Positions 1 to 5,857 of a stretch of 8,238 nucleotides of DNA are shown piece by piece. The DNA is from CAYNFH01 sp964396385 (GTDB taxonomy: Bacteria; Armatimonadota; Chthonomonadetes; Chthonomonadales; CAJBBX01), in assembly GCA_964396385.1 (NCBI GenBank), contig CAYNFH010000265.1, forward strand, positions 1 through 8,238. The letters run 5' to 3'. Position 1 is the first letter of the stretch. Each line of letters starts with the position of its first letter. The translations under genes were made by a program, and so were the position numbers. Under the pieces are notes generated by a model, which was not told the origin of the DNA, made no database searches, and saw only the letters and a program-made list of their open reading frames with translations.

Positions 1-70
1 ACACGAACAGGCCGCCCAATCCCAACTCGCTCACCAGGAGGCCTGTGCGGCCAAGAGGGCGATTATGCAT
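1..70 (-). CDS. Aldo/keto reductase, N-terminal fragment (runs off left edge)
   Basis: Only the first 23 codons are in the window, read leftwards from the ATG complementary to 68-70. They give MHNRPLGRTGLLVSELGLGG and then LFV. The block LGRTGLxVSxLGLGG is the usual opening of the aldo/keto reductase family (NAD(P)H-dependent TIM-barrel oxidoreductases, cytosolic), where it forms the first strand of the barrel. The ATG lies where family members normally begin. Its ribosome binding site is weak (GAGA directly upstream). The catalytic Asp-Tyr-Lys-His residues lie outside the window, so substrate and subfamily cannot be given. It is divergent from the transporter at 289. The call rests on a short but characteristic motif. 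Confidence 0.75.
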   Translation of the reverse strand, partial: MHNRPLGRTGLLVSELGLGGLFV

Positions 71-288
71 TCTCGTTTTTGGACTCTCGATTTCCAAGTA
101 CTGGAAGCCTCAGGCGAGGGCGCAATGCGCGTGGTCTGCCGACAGGGTATTCGGCACGGGAGGCGGAACCCCTGCGGCGCCTCGGCGAGGCGGCCCTTAC
201 GGAACCTTGATCCGCAGGCGGAAGGAGAGCGGCCGGCCATATGGAAACCTGAAGGCACATTCCGGCCGCGCGAAGGGTGAGACAAGAC
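71..288. promoter_or_regulatory. Divergent intergenic region with two small inverted repeats
   Basis: This 218-base gap between the aldo/keto reductase (minus) and the transporter (plus) should carry both promoters. I could not find a convincing -35/-10 pair on either strand. A TTGGA / TCCAA inverted repeat (79-83 and 93-97, 9-base spacer) sits just upstream of the aldo/keto reductase start and could be an operator. A hairpin CGCCTC-GGC-GAGGCG lies at 178-192. An AAGGGTGA element at 273-280 is the likely ribosome binding site of the transporter. The first two are weak and may be chance in GC-rich DNA. Confidence 0.35.
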
Positions 289-1590
289 ATGCGCTTCTGG
301 CAGAAAATCACCATCGCTCTCCTGGTAGTGGGATACGCGGGCTACTACCTCTGTCGCGTCCATCTCTCCGTCGCAACGCCCTTGATCATCGACGCATTCC
401 GCAGCCAGGGCATCGACAAGGCGGCCATCGGACGGATCGCGTCCATCGGCACCCTCCTGTATGCGTTGGGGAAGTTCCTGAACGGGTCGCTGGCGGACTA
501 CGCGGGCGGGCGAAGGATGTTCCTGCTGGGTATGGGCGGAGCGGTGGTCTGCTCTGTGCTGTTCGGCGCCGCCGGATCGCTGCCGCTCTTCACGCTGGCC
601 TGGGCGCTCAACCGGATGGTCCAGTCGGCGGGCTGGGTAGGCATGGTGAAGATCTCGTCCCGGTGGTTCTCCTATTCCGTCTACGGCACGGCCATGGGCA
701 TCATCAGCCTGAGCTACCTGTTCGGCGACTTCGTCTCCCGCCTGTTCCTGGGGGAGCTCATCACGCTGGGCGCGGGCTGGAGGGGCGTCTTCTTCGCGGC
801 GGCAGGGCTGCTCGCGGTCATCTTCCTGGCGTGCTTGGTGCTCCTCAAGGAGTCGCCGCGGGACGTAGGTGAAGTGGAGCCTGCCGCCAATCCCGGCAAC
901 GTGTTCGGGGAGGCCGGCCAGCACGAACGCCCGGGCCGGGCGGCGGATCTCCTGCTCCCGCTGCTGACCAACCCGGTGTTCTGGACCGTGTGCGCTCTCT
1001 CCTTCGGCTTCACGCTGGTCCGTGAGACGTTCGGCACGTGGACGCCCCAGTATCTCCACGAGATGGTGAGAATGCCGGAGGGCTCCGCAGCGCAGGTGAG
1101 CTCCATCTTCCCGCTGTTCGGCGGTCTCTCCGTATTCTTCTGCGGGCTCCTGAGCGACCGCCTGGGCCGGACGGGCAGAGCCACCATCATCCTGGTGGGC
1201 CTGGTGCTCGCGGTGCCGTCGCTGCTGGCACTGGCCTTTGCGCGGTTCGGTGGAGGGAGCGCTATCCCCGTGGCCGCGCTGGGCGCCGTCGCGTTTCTGA
1301 TGATAGGACCCTATTCGTTCCTCGCGGGCGCTATCTCGCTGGACTTTGGCGGCAAGCGCGGAAGCGCCACGGCGTGCGGATGGATCGACGGCGTGGGCTA
1401 CATCGGCGGCGCGTACGCCGGCGAAGGCATCGGCCGCATCGCTCAGAACAGCGGCTGGAGCGCGGCGTTCTTCACCCTGGCCGGGGTGGCGGTCGTATCG
1501 TGCCTGGCGGCGGCCCTCTACTGGTTCCAGCAAAGCCGCTCGGTACCGGTGCCCGATCCCGCCCCGGTCCTGGAGAGCGCCGCGCCATGA
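289..1590 (+). CDS. MFS transporter, organophosphate:phosphate antiporter (GlpT/UhpT/SLC37-like) family
   Basis: An inner-membrane carrier of 433 residues with about 12 hydrophobic segments and a polar central loop (about residues 195-225), the usual MFS 6+6 layout. The family exchanges phosphorylated sugars or glycerol-3-phosphate for inorganic phosphate. Two features point to this branch. GYAGYYLCR in TM1 places Arg23 where GlpT has substrate-binding Arg45. FTLVRETFGTWTPQYL places Arg245 where GlpT has Arg269. A GWIDGVGYIGG segment resembles the conserved TM10-11 region of SLC37/GlpT proteins. I chose ATG 289 because AAGGGTGA precedes it by 8 bases; GTG 277 is an in-frame alternative with no clear binding site. 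The stop overlaps the next start as ATGA. The substrate cannot be read from the sequence. Confidence 0.92.
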   Translation: MRFWQKITIALLVVGYAGYYLCRVHLSVATPLIIDAFRSQGIDKAAIGRIASIGTLLYALGKFLNGSLADYAGGRRMFLLGMGGAVVCSVLFGAAGSLPLFTLAWALNRMVQSAGWVGMVKISSRWFSYSVYGTAMGIISLSYLFGDFVSRLFLGELITLGAGWRGVFFAAAGLLAVIFLACLVLLKESPRDVGEVEPAANPGNVFGEAGQHERPGRAADLLLPLLTNPVFWTVCALSFGFTLVRETFGTWTPQYLHEMVRMPEGSAAQVSSIFPLFGGLSVFFCGLLSDRLGRTGRATIILVGLVLAVPSLLALAFARFGGGSAIPVAALGAVAFLMIGPYSFLAGAISLDFGGKRGSATACGWIDGVGYIGGAYAGEGIGRIAQNSGWSAAFFTLAGVAVVSCLAAALYWFQQSRSVPVPDPAPVLESAAP

Positions 1591-1917
1591 TGAGCGCGGA
1601 GGGGATCAGGATGAGCACGCTCTCCCCCGCGGACCAGCAGCGGTTCTTCGCCACGGTTGCCGCCACGGGCCGGCACGACCCTCTGGCGGCTGGTCGCCCG
1701 GGTGGCGGGAGGAACGCTCCGGCTGGAGTACCATCCGGAAGCGGCGATAGAACCCCAGGCGGAGGATGAGCATACAGTAGCGGTGCGGTTCGCCTACGTG
1801 TTCCCGGGGCCGGAGGACGCCACCACCATCTGGACCATCACGCCGAATGGGGACGCCCTTAACGTCAGCGGGTCGCACCAGCTAGGGCGCACGGAGAGCA
1901 CCAGCCGCGCGCCCTAG
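1587..1917 (+). CDS. Small hypothetical protein, coupled to the transporter, apparent frameshift
   Basis: ATG 1587 overlaps the transporter stop as ATGA, and another in-frame ATG at 1611 has GGAGGGG about 8 bases upstream. The first frame reads MSTLSPADQQRFFATVAATG with G/C-ending codons, then turns into low-complexity Gly/Arg/Pro sequence from about 1675 and stops at 1769. From about 1665 the next frame (+1) has the good codon bias and reads TTLWRLVARVAGGTLRLEYH to the stop at 1915-1917. Skipping one base near 1668-1676 joins them into a protein of about 101 residues. So this is either a one-base insertion (mutation or sequencing error) or a shorter gene starting at TTG 1657. I do not recognise the family. 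The C-terminal part looks like alternating strands (VRFAYVFPG, TTIWTITPNGDALNV). Its stop shares CTAG with the convergent SDR gene. Confidence 0.55.
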
Positions 1918-2699
1918 CCCTGGAGGAGCGACTCGGCGCCATCTATCCAGATCTCCGTGCCACTGATGTGATTCGAAGCGTCCGACGCCAGGAACAGCAC
2001 GAGCTGCGCGACCTGCTCCGCGCGGCCGGGCTTCCCGTCCGTGAGCGGGATGGCGCCCTCCGGGAACTCTACCGGCTCCTTCTCGCGCTCCACGTTGCGC
2101 TGCTCCGTGTTCTCGCCAATGTTGGTGGTGATGGCGCCGGGACAGATGACGTTGACGCGGACGCGGTGCTTCGCCAGCTCCAGCGCCACCATCTTGGCGA
2201 AGGCGACCTGTCCCGCCTTGGAGCTGGAGTAGGCGCTGGCGCCGGTGTTGCTGAAGATCCGCGTGCCGTTCACGCTGGACGTGATGATGACGGAGCCGCC
2301 CTGCTTCTTGAGGTACGGGACGGCGTACTTAACGGTGAGGAACGTGCCCTTGAGGTTGATGGCGAGGGTGCGGTCCCACTCCTCCGGCTTCAGGTCCTCC
2401 AGCGGCGCCCACACGCCGTTGATGCCCGCGTTGGCGAAGACGATGTCCAGTCTGCCGAACCGCTGGACGAGCTCTTGCACCGCGCGCTGCATCTCGCCGG
2501 GGTTAGAGACGTCGGCGGCGAGTGGGATCGCCCGGCCCCCACCGCGCTCGATCTCGGCGACGGTGTGGAGCAGCTCGTCGTCTGTGTTGTGGCCCAGAGC
2601 GCCGACTCGGGCGCCCTCGCGCGCCAGCAGTATGGCCGCCGCCTTCCCGATACCCGATCCGGCCCCCGTGATGAGGGCCCCGCGCCCCTCTAGCTGCAT
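1914..2699 (-). CDS. SDR family oxidoreductase (classical short-chain dehydrogenase)
   Basis: A cytosolic NAD(P)-dependent oxidoreductase of 261 residues, the usual length of a classical SDR. The cofactor motif TGAGSGIG is at residues 11-18, the structural NAG at 90-92 and the catalytic Asn at 115 (INLKG). The active-site Ser is probably Ser142 (TSSVNG), followed by Tyr157 and Lys161 in YSSSK, then the CPG turn at 186-188. Ser to Tyr is 15 residues, two more than in FabG. The frame is open 39 codons further upstream, but ATG 2699 is the start: AGGAGGT lies 6 bases before it and the protein then opens just before the first Rossmann strand. No acidic residue clearly ends the second strand (GALGHNTDDE), so NAD or NADP preference is open. 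The TPR gene lies upstream on the same strand across a structured 126-base leader. The substrate is unknown. Confidence 0.96.
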   Translation of the reverse strand: MQLEGRGALITGAGSGIGKAAAILLAREGARVGALGHNTDDELLHTVAEIERGGGRAIPLAADVSNPGEMQRAVQELVQRFGRLDIVFANAGINGVWAPLEDLKPEEWDRTLAINLKGTFLTVKYAVPYLKKQGGSVIITSSVNGTRIFSNTGASAYSSSKAGQVAFAKMVALELAKHRVRVNVICPGAITTNIGENTEQRNVEREKEPVEFPEGAIPLTDGKPGRAEQVAQLVLFLASDASNHISGTEIWIDGAESLLQG

Positions 2700-2825
2700 C
2701 CCCGCACCTCCTGTACCGCCCGCGCCTACCGGAACGGGAGAGTTCCGGTAGGGATTCGCCGGCACGCATAAGGACGGGAGGCCGGCGGAGCAGGTTCCTC
2801 TGGGCGGTACAGACAACCTGCGCAG
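2700..2825 (-). promoter_or_regulatory. Structured leader of the SDR gene, possible cis-regulatory RNA
   Basis: The gap between the TPR stop and the SDR start holds nested inverted repeats. An outer stem pairs CTGTACCGCCC (2711-2721) with GGGCGGTACAG (2802-2812), 11 perfect pairs. Inside are a hairpin of CTACCGGAAC / GTTCCGGTAG (2726-2735 and 2742-2751, 10 perfect pairs, 6-base loop) and a second, CGCCGGC / GCCGGCG (2757-2763 and 2781-2787). This is a three-way-junction layout. The outer stem runs into the Shine-Dalgarno (AGGAGGT, 2706-2712). A further 7-pair repeat, GCAGGTT / AACCTGC (2790-2796 and 2815-2821), traps one arm of the outer stem in its loop, so the two folds compete or form a pseudoknot. 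I do not recognise a known riboswitch class. No U-run follows any stem, so a simple terminator is unlikely. Confidence 0.5.
2726..2751. repeat. Perfect 10-bp inverted repeat (hairpin) upstream of the SDR gene
   Basis: CTACCGGAAC (2726-2735) and GTTCCGGTAG (2742-2751) are exact reverse complements around a 6-base loop. It is the strongest single hairpin seen in the window. It lies 27 bases upstream of the SDR start codon. It could be the core of the leader RNA described for this gap or a DNA operator for a dimeric repressor. No T-run follows on either strand. Confidence 0.75.
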
Positions 2826-3704
2826 CTAGAGACCTGCGAGCTCCTTCATTCTGGACAGGCGGTCTGGTTCGTTCTTGGCGTGCCACGGGTCCTGGGATAG
2901 CTCTGCGTAGGCGCGGGCGAACCAGCCGCGGGCCTCTTCCCGCTGGCCCTTCAGCAGCAGGAGCTCACCCAGCTCTTCGTAGACATAGGGGGCCTTCTCA
3001 CCGCGCCGATCCCTCTCGGCAAGCACCTCCTGCTGGATCGCCAGCGCCTCCTCGTTTCGCCCGAGCATGCGCAGCGCCCGGCCGACGGAGTACCGCGCGA
3101 GAAGGCTAGGGACCGCCTCCTGCCGCTCCTGCCGGATCTTGAGCCCCTTCTGGAACGCGTCCAGCGCCTCCTCATACCGGCCCATGTCGTGGTAGCTCCA
3201 GCCGATGTTGTTGTAGAGGGTGCCCAGCCAGTTGCGCGCCTTTGGGTCGGCGCTCTTCTCGGCCATCTCCATCGCTCTTAGATCCCAGGTGATCTGCTCC
3301 TCCGGCGGGACCACAATGCCCATCATGTGGGCGGCGTCCACCGCCAGGTTGTCCTCGCCGGCCGCCTGCGCCAGTTCCAGAGCCTCCTCAAAGAGCGGGC
3401 GGGCCTTCCCCGGTTGGAGGGCGGAGTTGAAGGCTCGGCCGCGCTCCAGCAGGTACCGGACCCGGGCGCGGCGGAGGTCCGGCGTGAGGCCCTGCTCGAC
3501 ACGGTCCAGGATGGCGTGCGACTCGTCGAAGCTGCGCCGCAGGCTGTGGGTACGGGCGATCTGGGTAAGCAGCTCCAGCAGGTAGCTGGGATTGCCGCTC
3601 CGTTCCGCCTGCGGCAGGATCTCGCGGAACCGCTGCTCGCTTTCAGCGGGCTTACCATAGTCCCAAAGAGCATCGATCTCAGGTAACGAAGCGCTATTGG
3701 TCAA
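2826..3704 (-). CDS. Tetratricopeptide (TPR) repeat protein
   Basis: A protein of 292 residues made almost wholly of helical hairpins of TPR type. The clearest unit is about residues 159-192 (LYNNIGWSYHDMGRYEEALDAFQKG), followed by units near 200-233 (GRALRMLGRNEEALAIQQEV) and 239-270 (ELGELLLLKGQREEARGWFARAY). More divergent units lie near 40-73, 81-114 and 119-153. TPRs are protein-protein scaffolds; no catalytic or DNA-binding domain, signal peptide or membrane segment is visible, so it is probably a cytosolic adaptor. The frame opens at GTG 3737, but no binding site precedes that codon. AAGGA lies 7 bases before TTG 3704, which I take as the start. It is divergent from the HisRS-like gene, 65 bases away, and precedes the SDR gene on the same strand. 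The partner is unknown. Confidence 0.9.
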   Translation of the reverse strand: MTNSASLPEIDALWDYGKPAESEQRFREILPQAERSGNPSYLLELLTQIARTHSLRRSFDESHAILDRVEQGLTPDLRRARVRYLLERGRAFNSALQPGKARPLFEEALELAQAAGEDNLAVDAAHMMGIVVPPEEQITWDLRAMEMAEKSADPKARNWLGTLYNNIGWSYHDMGRYEEALDAFQKGLKIRQERQEAVPSLLARYSVGRALRMLGRNEEALAIQQEVLAERDRRGEKAPYVYEELGELLLLKGQREEARGWFARAYAELSQDPWHAKNEPDRLSRMKELAGL

Positions 3705-3714
3705 GGGGATATCC

Positions 3715-3744
3715 TTTGCATCGCGCACCAGAATCACCTACACT
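3715..3744 (+). promoter_or_regulatory. Candidate promoter for the HisRS-like gene
   Basis: TTGCAT (3716-3721) and TACACT (3739-3744) are separated by 17 bases, a sigma70-type arrangement 26 bases before the ATG at 3770. TACACT matches four of six consensus bases; the -35 is weak. The -10 lies inside TACA-C-TGTA (3739-3747), a short dyad that a repressor could use. The site is in the 65-base divergent gap to the TPR gene, so it would control or interfere with both. Confidence 0.3.
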
Positions 3745-3769
3745 GTACTGGAAAGGAGCTGTCTGTCGC

Positions 3770-4741
3770 ATGAGCGATATGCTGAGTCGAATAGAGCGGG
3801 AGGCAGGAGTCCCCGACCTCGCTGCCCTCCTATCCGAACGACTGACGGCAGCGGATCTGCACTCACTCCTGTTGGAAGTATATCGCCGGCGGGCCGCCGC
3901 ACGAACGGCGGCGGCAGTGCTGGCAGAGTACCAGGCGAACCGATTCGTCCATCCAGCGCGCGTGGATCCGCGGCTCTTGCTGGAGTGGGACCGGGTGGCA
4001 TACGCGGCTCTTCCTTACGGATTCGCCGCCCTGGAGCTTTCACCTCTCTGCCCCCTGGGCACGAGCTCTGCGGTGGTCACTATCAGCCAGAACAGGTCGG
4101 TAGTAACGGCGCGCAACCTGGAGGTGGTGTCCGACCCCACAAACGTGCTGGCGCTGGAGTGCGCGGCGAGGCGGCGCGGTCTCCTGGCGACAGATGCGCG
4201 TTGCTCCGAGCCGGTGCGCCTCGCGGCCAGCCACAGGACTCTGCGACCCCAGTTCTACGGAAATCCACGGCTGCTGCCCCACTTCCGGCTTTTTAGCCTC
4301 TGCACCGCCGGAAGGGACACCGGCGCCGGACGATTCGAGAATGAGGCGCTCTCGGAGCACGTGCGGTTCTATGTCCACGCCCTGCGAAGCTTCCTGGGAC
4401 CGGATGCGCTGTTTCGAGTTTTGATAACCGATCTTAGTTCCGAGGCTCCCTCAGAGCGACTGGCCGCAGGCTGCGTAGCCCCACTGCAGCAGGAGCTTCC
4501 CGGTACGGAGTTCGGTTTCGACCAACAGCGTACGTCCGGTCGTGGTTACTACCGCAGTGTTTGCTTTCACGTATATGCAGTCACGCCTGAGAAGCCCGTG
4601 GAGCTCGCGGATGGCGGCGACGTGGACTGGACGCAGAAGCTGGTCGGCAGCGCGAAGGAACGCCTGTTCATTAGCGGGATCGGCAGTGAGCGCGTCTGCG
4701 GGCTTCGCGGCGGCTACGGGGATTCCCATTCGCCACGGTAG
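3770..4741 (+). CDS. Orphan HisRS/HisZ-like class II aminoacyl-tRNA synthetase core protein (putative)
   Basis: A 323-residue cytosolic protein, about the size of a histidyl-tRNA synthetase catalytic core without the anticodon-binding domain. The reading rests on a string of matches in the right order. LEVVSDPTNVLALE (117-130) resembles the LxLRPExT segment. PHFRLF (170-175) followed by RFENEAL (188-194) resembles motif 2 and the F-x-x-E-A-L stretch. GRGYYRSVCFHVYA (257-270) resembles the HisRS GLDYYxxxxFE motif with LD missing. LADGGDVDW (279-287) resembles LxGGGRYD, and ISGIGSERV (301-309) resembles motif 3 GxGxER. An N-terminal helical segment (1-75) precedes the core. ATG 3770 has AAAGGAG 11 bases upstream, rather far; ATG 3779 is an alternative. 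HisZ activates HisG, but no his gene is nearby. Ligand and function are unknown. Confidence 0.65.
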   Translation: MSDMLSRIEREAGVPDLAALLSERLTAADLHSLLLEVYRRRAAARTAAAVLAEYQANRFVHPARVDPRLLLEWDRVAYAALPYGFAALELSPLCPLGTSSAVVTISQNRSVVTARNLEVVSDPTNVLALECAARRRGLLATDARCSEPVRLAASHRTLRPQFYGNPRLLPHFRLFSLCTAGRDTGAGRFENEALSEHVRFYVHALRSFLGPDALFRVLITDLSSEAPSERLAAGCVAPLQQELPGTEFGFDQQRTSGRGYYRSVCFHVYAVTPEKPVELADGGDVDWTQKLVGSAKERLFISGIGSERVCGLRGGYGDSHSPR

Positions 4742-4866
4742 CTCTCTTCAGGTGGGAACGGTACCAGGAGCGGAAGGCGTAGTCGCGGGCGCGAGGATGC
4801 GGTTCAGGTAGTCGCCGGAGGCGGGGCAGCGTTCGAGATCGGGAGAGACCGGCAGCGGCATCGAAT
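4742..4866 (-). pseudogene. Fragment of a gamma-glutamylcyclotransferase-like gene (C-terminal end, frameshifted)
   Basis: Read on the minus strand from about 4866, this gap encodes PDLERCPASGDYLNRILAPA, then after a frameshift DYAFRSWYRSHLK. The intact neighbour (5858-6289) has HLEPRPASGEYLDRIAGPA and EYGFPDWYLARLE in the same place: about half the residues agree over some 31 positions. Lining up the DNA shows a 4-base deletion in the fragment just before the codon for Asp of DYAF (about 4780), and a further one-base insertion near 4745. The first 95 or so residues are absent: the plus-strand gene at 4876 begins there. The other end abuts the stop of the HisRS-like gene. It is a dead copy, not a gene. 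Nothing else is seen in this 134-base gap. Confidence 0.75.
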
Positions 4867-4875
4867 CGGTGGATC

Positions 4876-5481
4876 ATGGCAGAAGGATACGGGTTCCTTC
4901 GCGGCGAGGAGCTGGACAGGATTCTGGCAGACCGGCGTGTGCCGAAGGACGAGATCCGTCAGGCGGTGGAGGCGCTCTCCGGGCCGGACCCGGCGGGCGT
5001 CATCCCTGCATCGGCAGTCACATACGACGTGGTCGCCAATATCGCCGCCTATCTGCACTTGGTCCAGGGCAGGTATGTGCTGGCCGACCCGGTATGGAAT
5101 GCGCTGGTCACCGTGCATCCAGCCGCGCGGGCCATCTTCTGGCACGAGTACCAGGAGCTGCACGCCTACCGCAGCCTGGGGATTACCGATCCTCTACGCG
5201 TAGATCGGCTGGAGGAAACCTATTGGCGCGCTCATGCTAAGGCGAGTTGGGAGGAAGCATTGTACTGGTTCGCCTGGGCCGACGTGGAGGAGGTCGATGC
5301 CTCGGCGGAAGCATTCTTCCTCGCCACCCCACTGCGAGTGACCGCCGACATCCGGCGTGCCCGCGCCACTTTGGAGAGCTTCTGGGGGATTCGCCTCAAA
5401 CAGCCGGACGCGGTAGAATTAGCCAAGGCGCGGGAGTTCTATGCCGCGAAGCACCTTAGCTGGAGGGAGATCCGCGGGTGA
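4876..5481 (+). CDS. Hypothetical protein, first gene of a coupled pair
   Basis: A protein of 201 residues that I do not recognise. It is soluble-looking, with no signal peptide or membrane span, and rich in aromatic residues (eight Trp, at 74, 89, 117, 125, 131, 134, 170 and 196). Predicted helices dominate. A FWHEYQELH segment (88-96) puts His90, Glu91 and His96 close together; this is not the HExxH zinc-protease motif, and metal binding would be a guess. The start ATG 4876 has only GGTGG 3 bases upstream, so initiation looks weak. The codon bias is that of the neighbours. The stop overlaps the next gene's start as GTGA, so the two are translated together. The pair lies between the GGCT fragment and the intact GGCT gene. 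Confidence 0.85.
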   Translation: MAEGYGFLRGEELDRILADRRVPKDEIRQAVEALSGPDPAGVIPASAVTYDVVANIAAYLHLVQGRYVLADPVWNALVTVHPAARAIFWHEYQELHAYRSLGITDPLRVDRLEETYWRAHAKASWEEALYWFAWADVEEVDASAEAFFLATPLRVTADIRRARATLESFWGIRLKQPDAVELAKAREFYAAKHLSWREIRG

Positions 5482-5795
5482 AGGCAAAGAGAGCAACCTT
5501 GAGATTCCGGCCCGTTTTATTTGGGGACCTTGAGGAGCCCGCCATGGTAGGGTTCCTTGAGACGGACGAGTCCGGCCAGACGTACTTCCATGATGGAAAC
5601 ATAACATGGCCAGTCGAATCGAATCTGGAGGATGCCGAAATCACGGATCTCCCGGAGGCATGGACTGGCCAGGGCGTTCCGGTACATATTCTCGAGGTGG
5701 AGACCGTCTCGGGCGACGGTGACGAGGAGGCGTTCGGAAGACTGCTGAAGCGGCTGGAACAGCTTCACTCGTCCGTGCCTGTCACTGCTGCTTAA
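5478..5795 (+). CDS. Hypothetical acidic protein, second gene of the coupled pair
   Basis: A protein of 105 residues with no family I can name. After a basic start (MKAKRATLRFRP) it is strongly acidic, ending in a Glu/Asp-rich helix (DGDEEAFGRLLKRLEQLH, residues 79-96). The middle (YFHDGNITWPVE, 36-47) reads as beta strands with an exposed turn. GTG 5478 overlaps the previous stop as GTGA, and GGAGGGAG lies 8 bases upstream, a far better site than that of the first gene; so the second product may be made in equal or greater amount. A small acidic partner coupled to a larger protein recalls antitoxin or immunity pairs, but no toxin fold is seen in the first gene, so this is speculation. It ends 62 bases from the convergent GGCT gene, with no terminator hairpin visible. 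Confidence 0.85.
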   Translation: MKAKRATLRFRPVLFGDLEEPAMVGFLETDESGQTYFHDGNITWPVESNLEDAEITDLPEAWTGQGVPVHILEVETVSGDGDEEAFGRLLKRLEQLHSSVPVTAA

Positions 5796-5857
5796 CCGCA
5801 ATCTCCCCGCTGCTCAGGCCGTTCGGCGCGTCTGGATCCCGATATTCCTGCCAACGG

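Noticed and set aside
207..245. TTGATC and TATGGA as a promoter for the transporter
   Set aside because: The spacer is 27 bases, too long for a sigma70-type promoter.
31..1533. 500-residue open frame on the minus strand opposite the transporter
   Set aside because: Composition is Arg/Gln/Glu/His/Gly-rich without hydrophobic order or a family signature, and it exactly opposes a clear transporter gene. It is the usual antisense shadow in GC-rich coding DNA.
1968..2693. Plus-strand frames opposite the SDR gene
   Set aside because: Arg/Asp/Val-rich translations with no recognisable motif, lying over a complete SDR gene with all catalytic residues.
2726..2751. The 10-pair hairpin as an intrinsic terminator for the TPR gene
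   Set aside because: No U-tract follows it on the minus strand (the next bases are GCGCGGGCGG), so it does not have terminator form.
2700..2816. 39-residue N-terminal extension of the SDR protein
   Set aside because: Pro/Gly-rich sequence without homology to SDRs. The Shine-Dalgarno at 2706-2712 points to ATG 2699, and the stretch is better explained by the stem-forming leader.
4542..4811. Plus-strand frame that could continue the HisRS-like protein by frameshift
   Set aside because: The HisRS-like frame reaches its motif 3 and stops normally shortly after. The other frame has poor composition before 4690 and its tail lies over the GGCT fragment.
5194..5203. Perfect palindrome CTACGCGTAG with flanking CCGAT / ATCGG arms
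   Set aside because: It lies inside the coding sequence of the first unknown gene, with no repeat elsewhere in the window; chance cannot be excluded and no role is apparent.
5796..5857. Terminator between the convergent unknown pair and the GGCT gene
   Set aside because: No stable hairpin or T-run could be found in the 62 bases.
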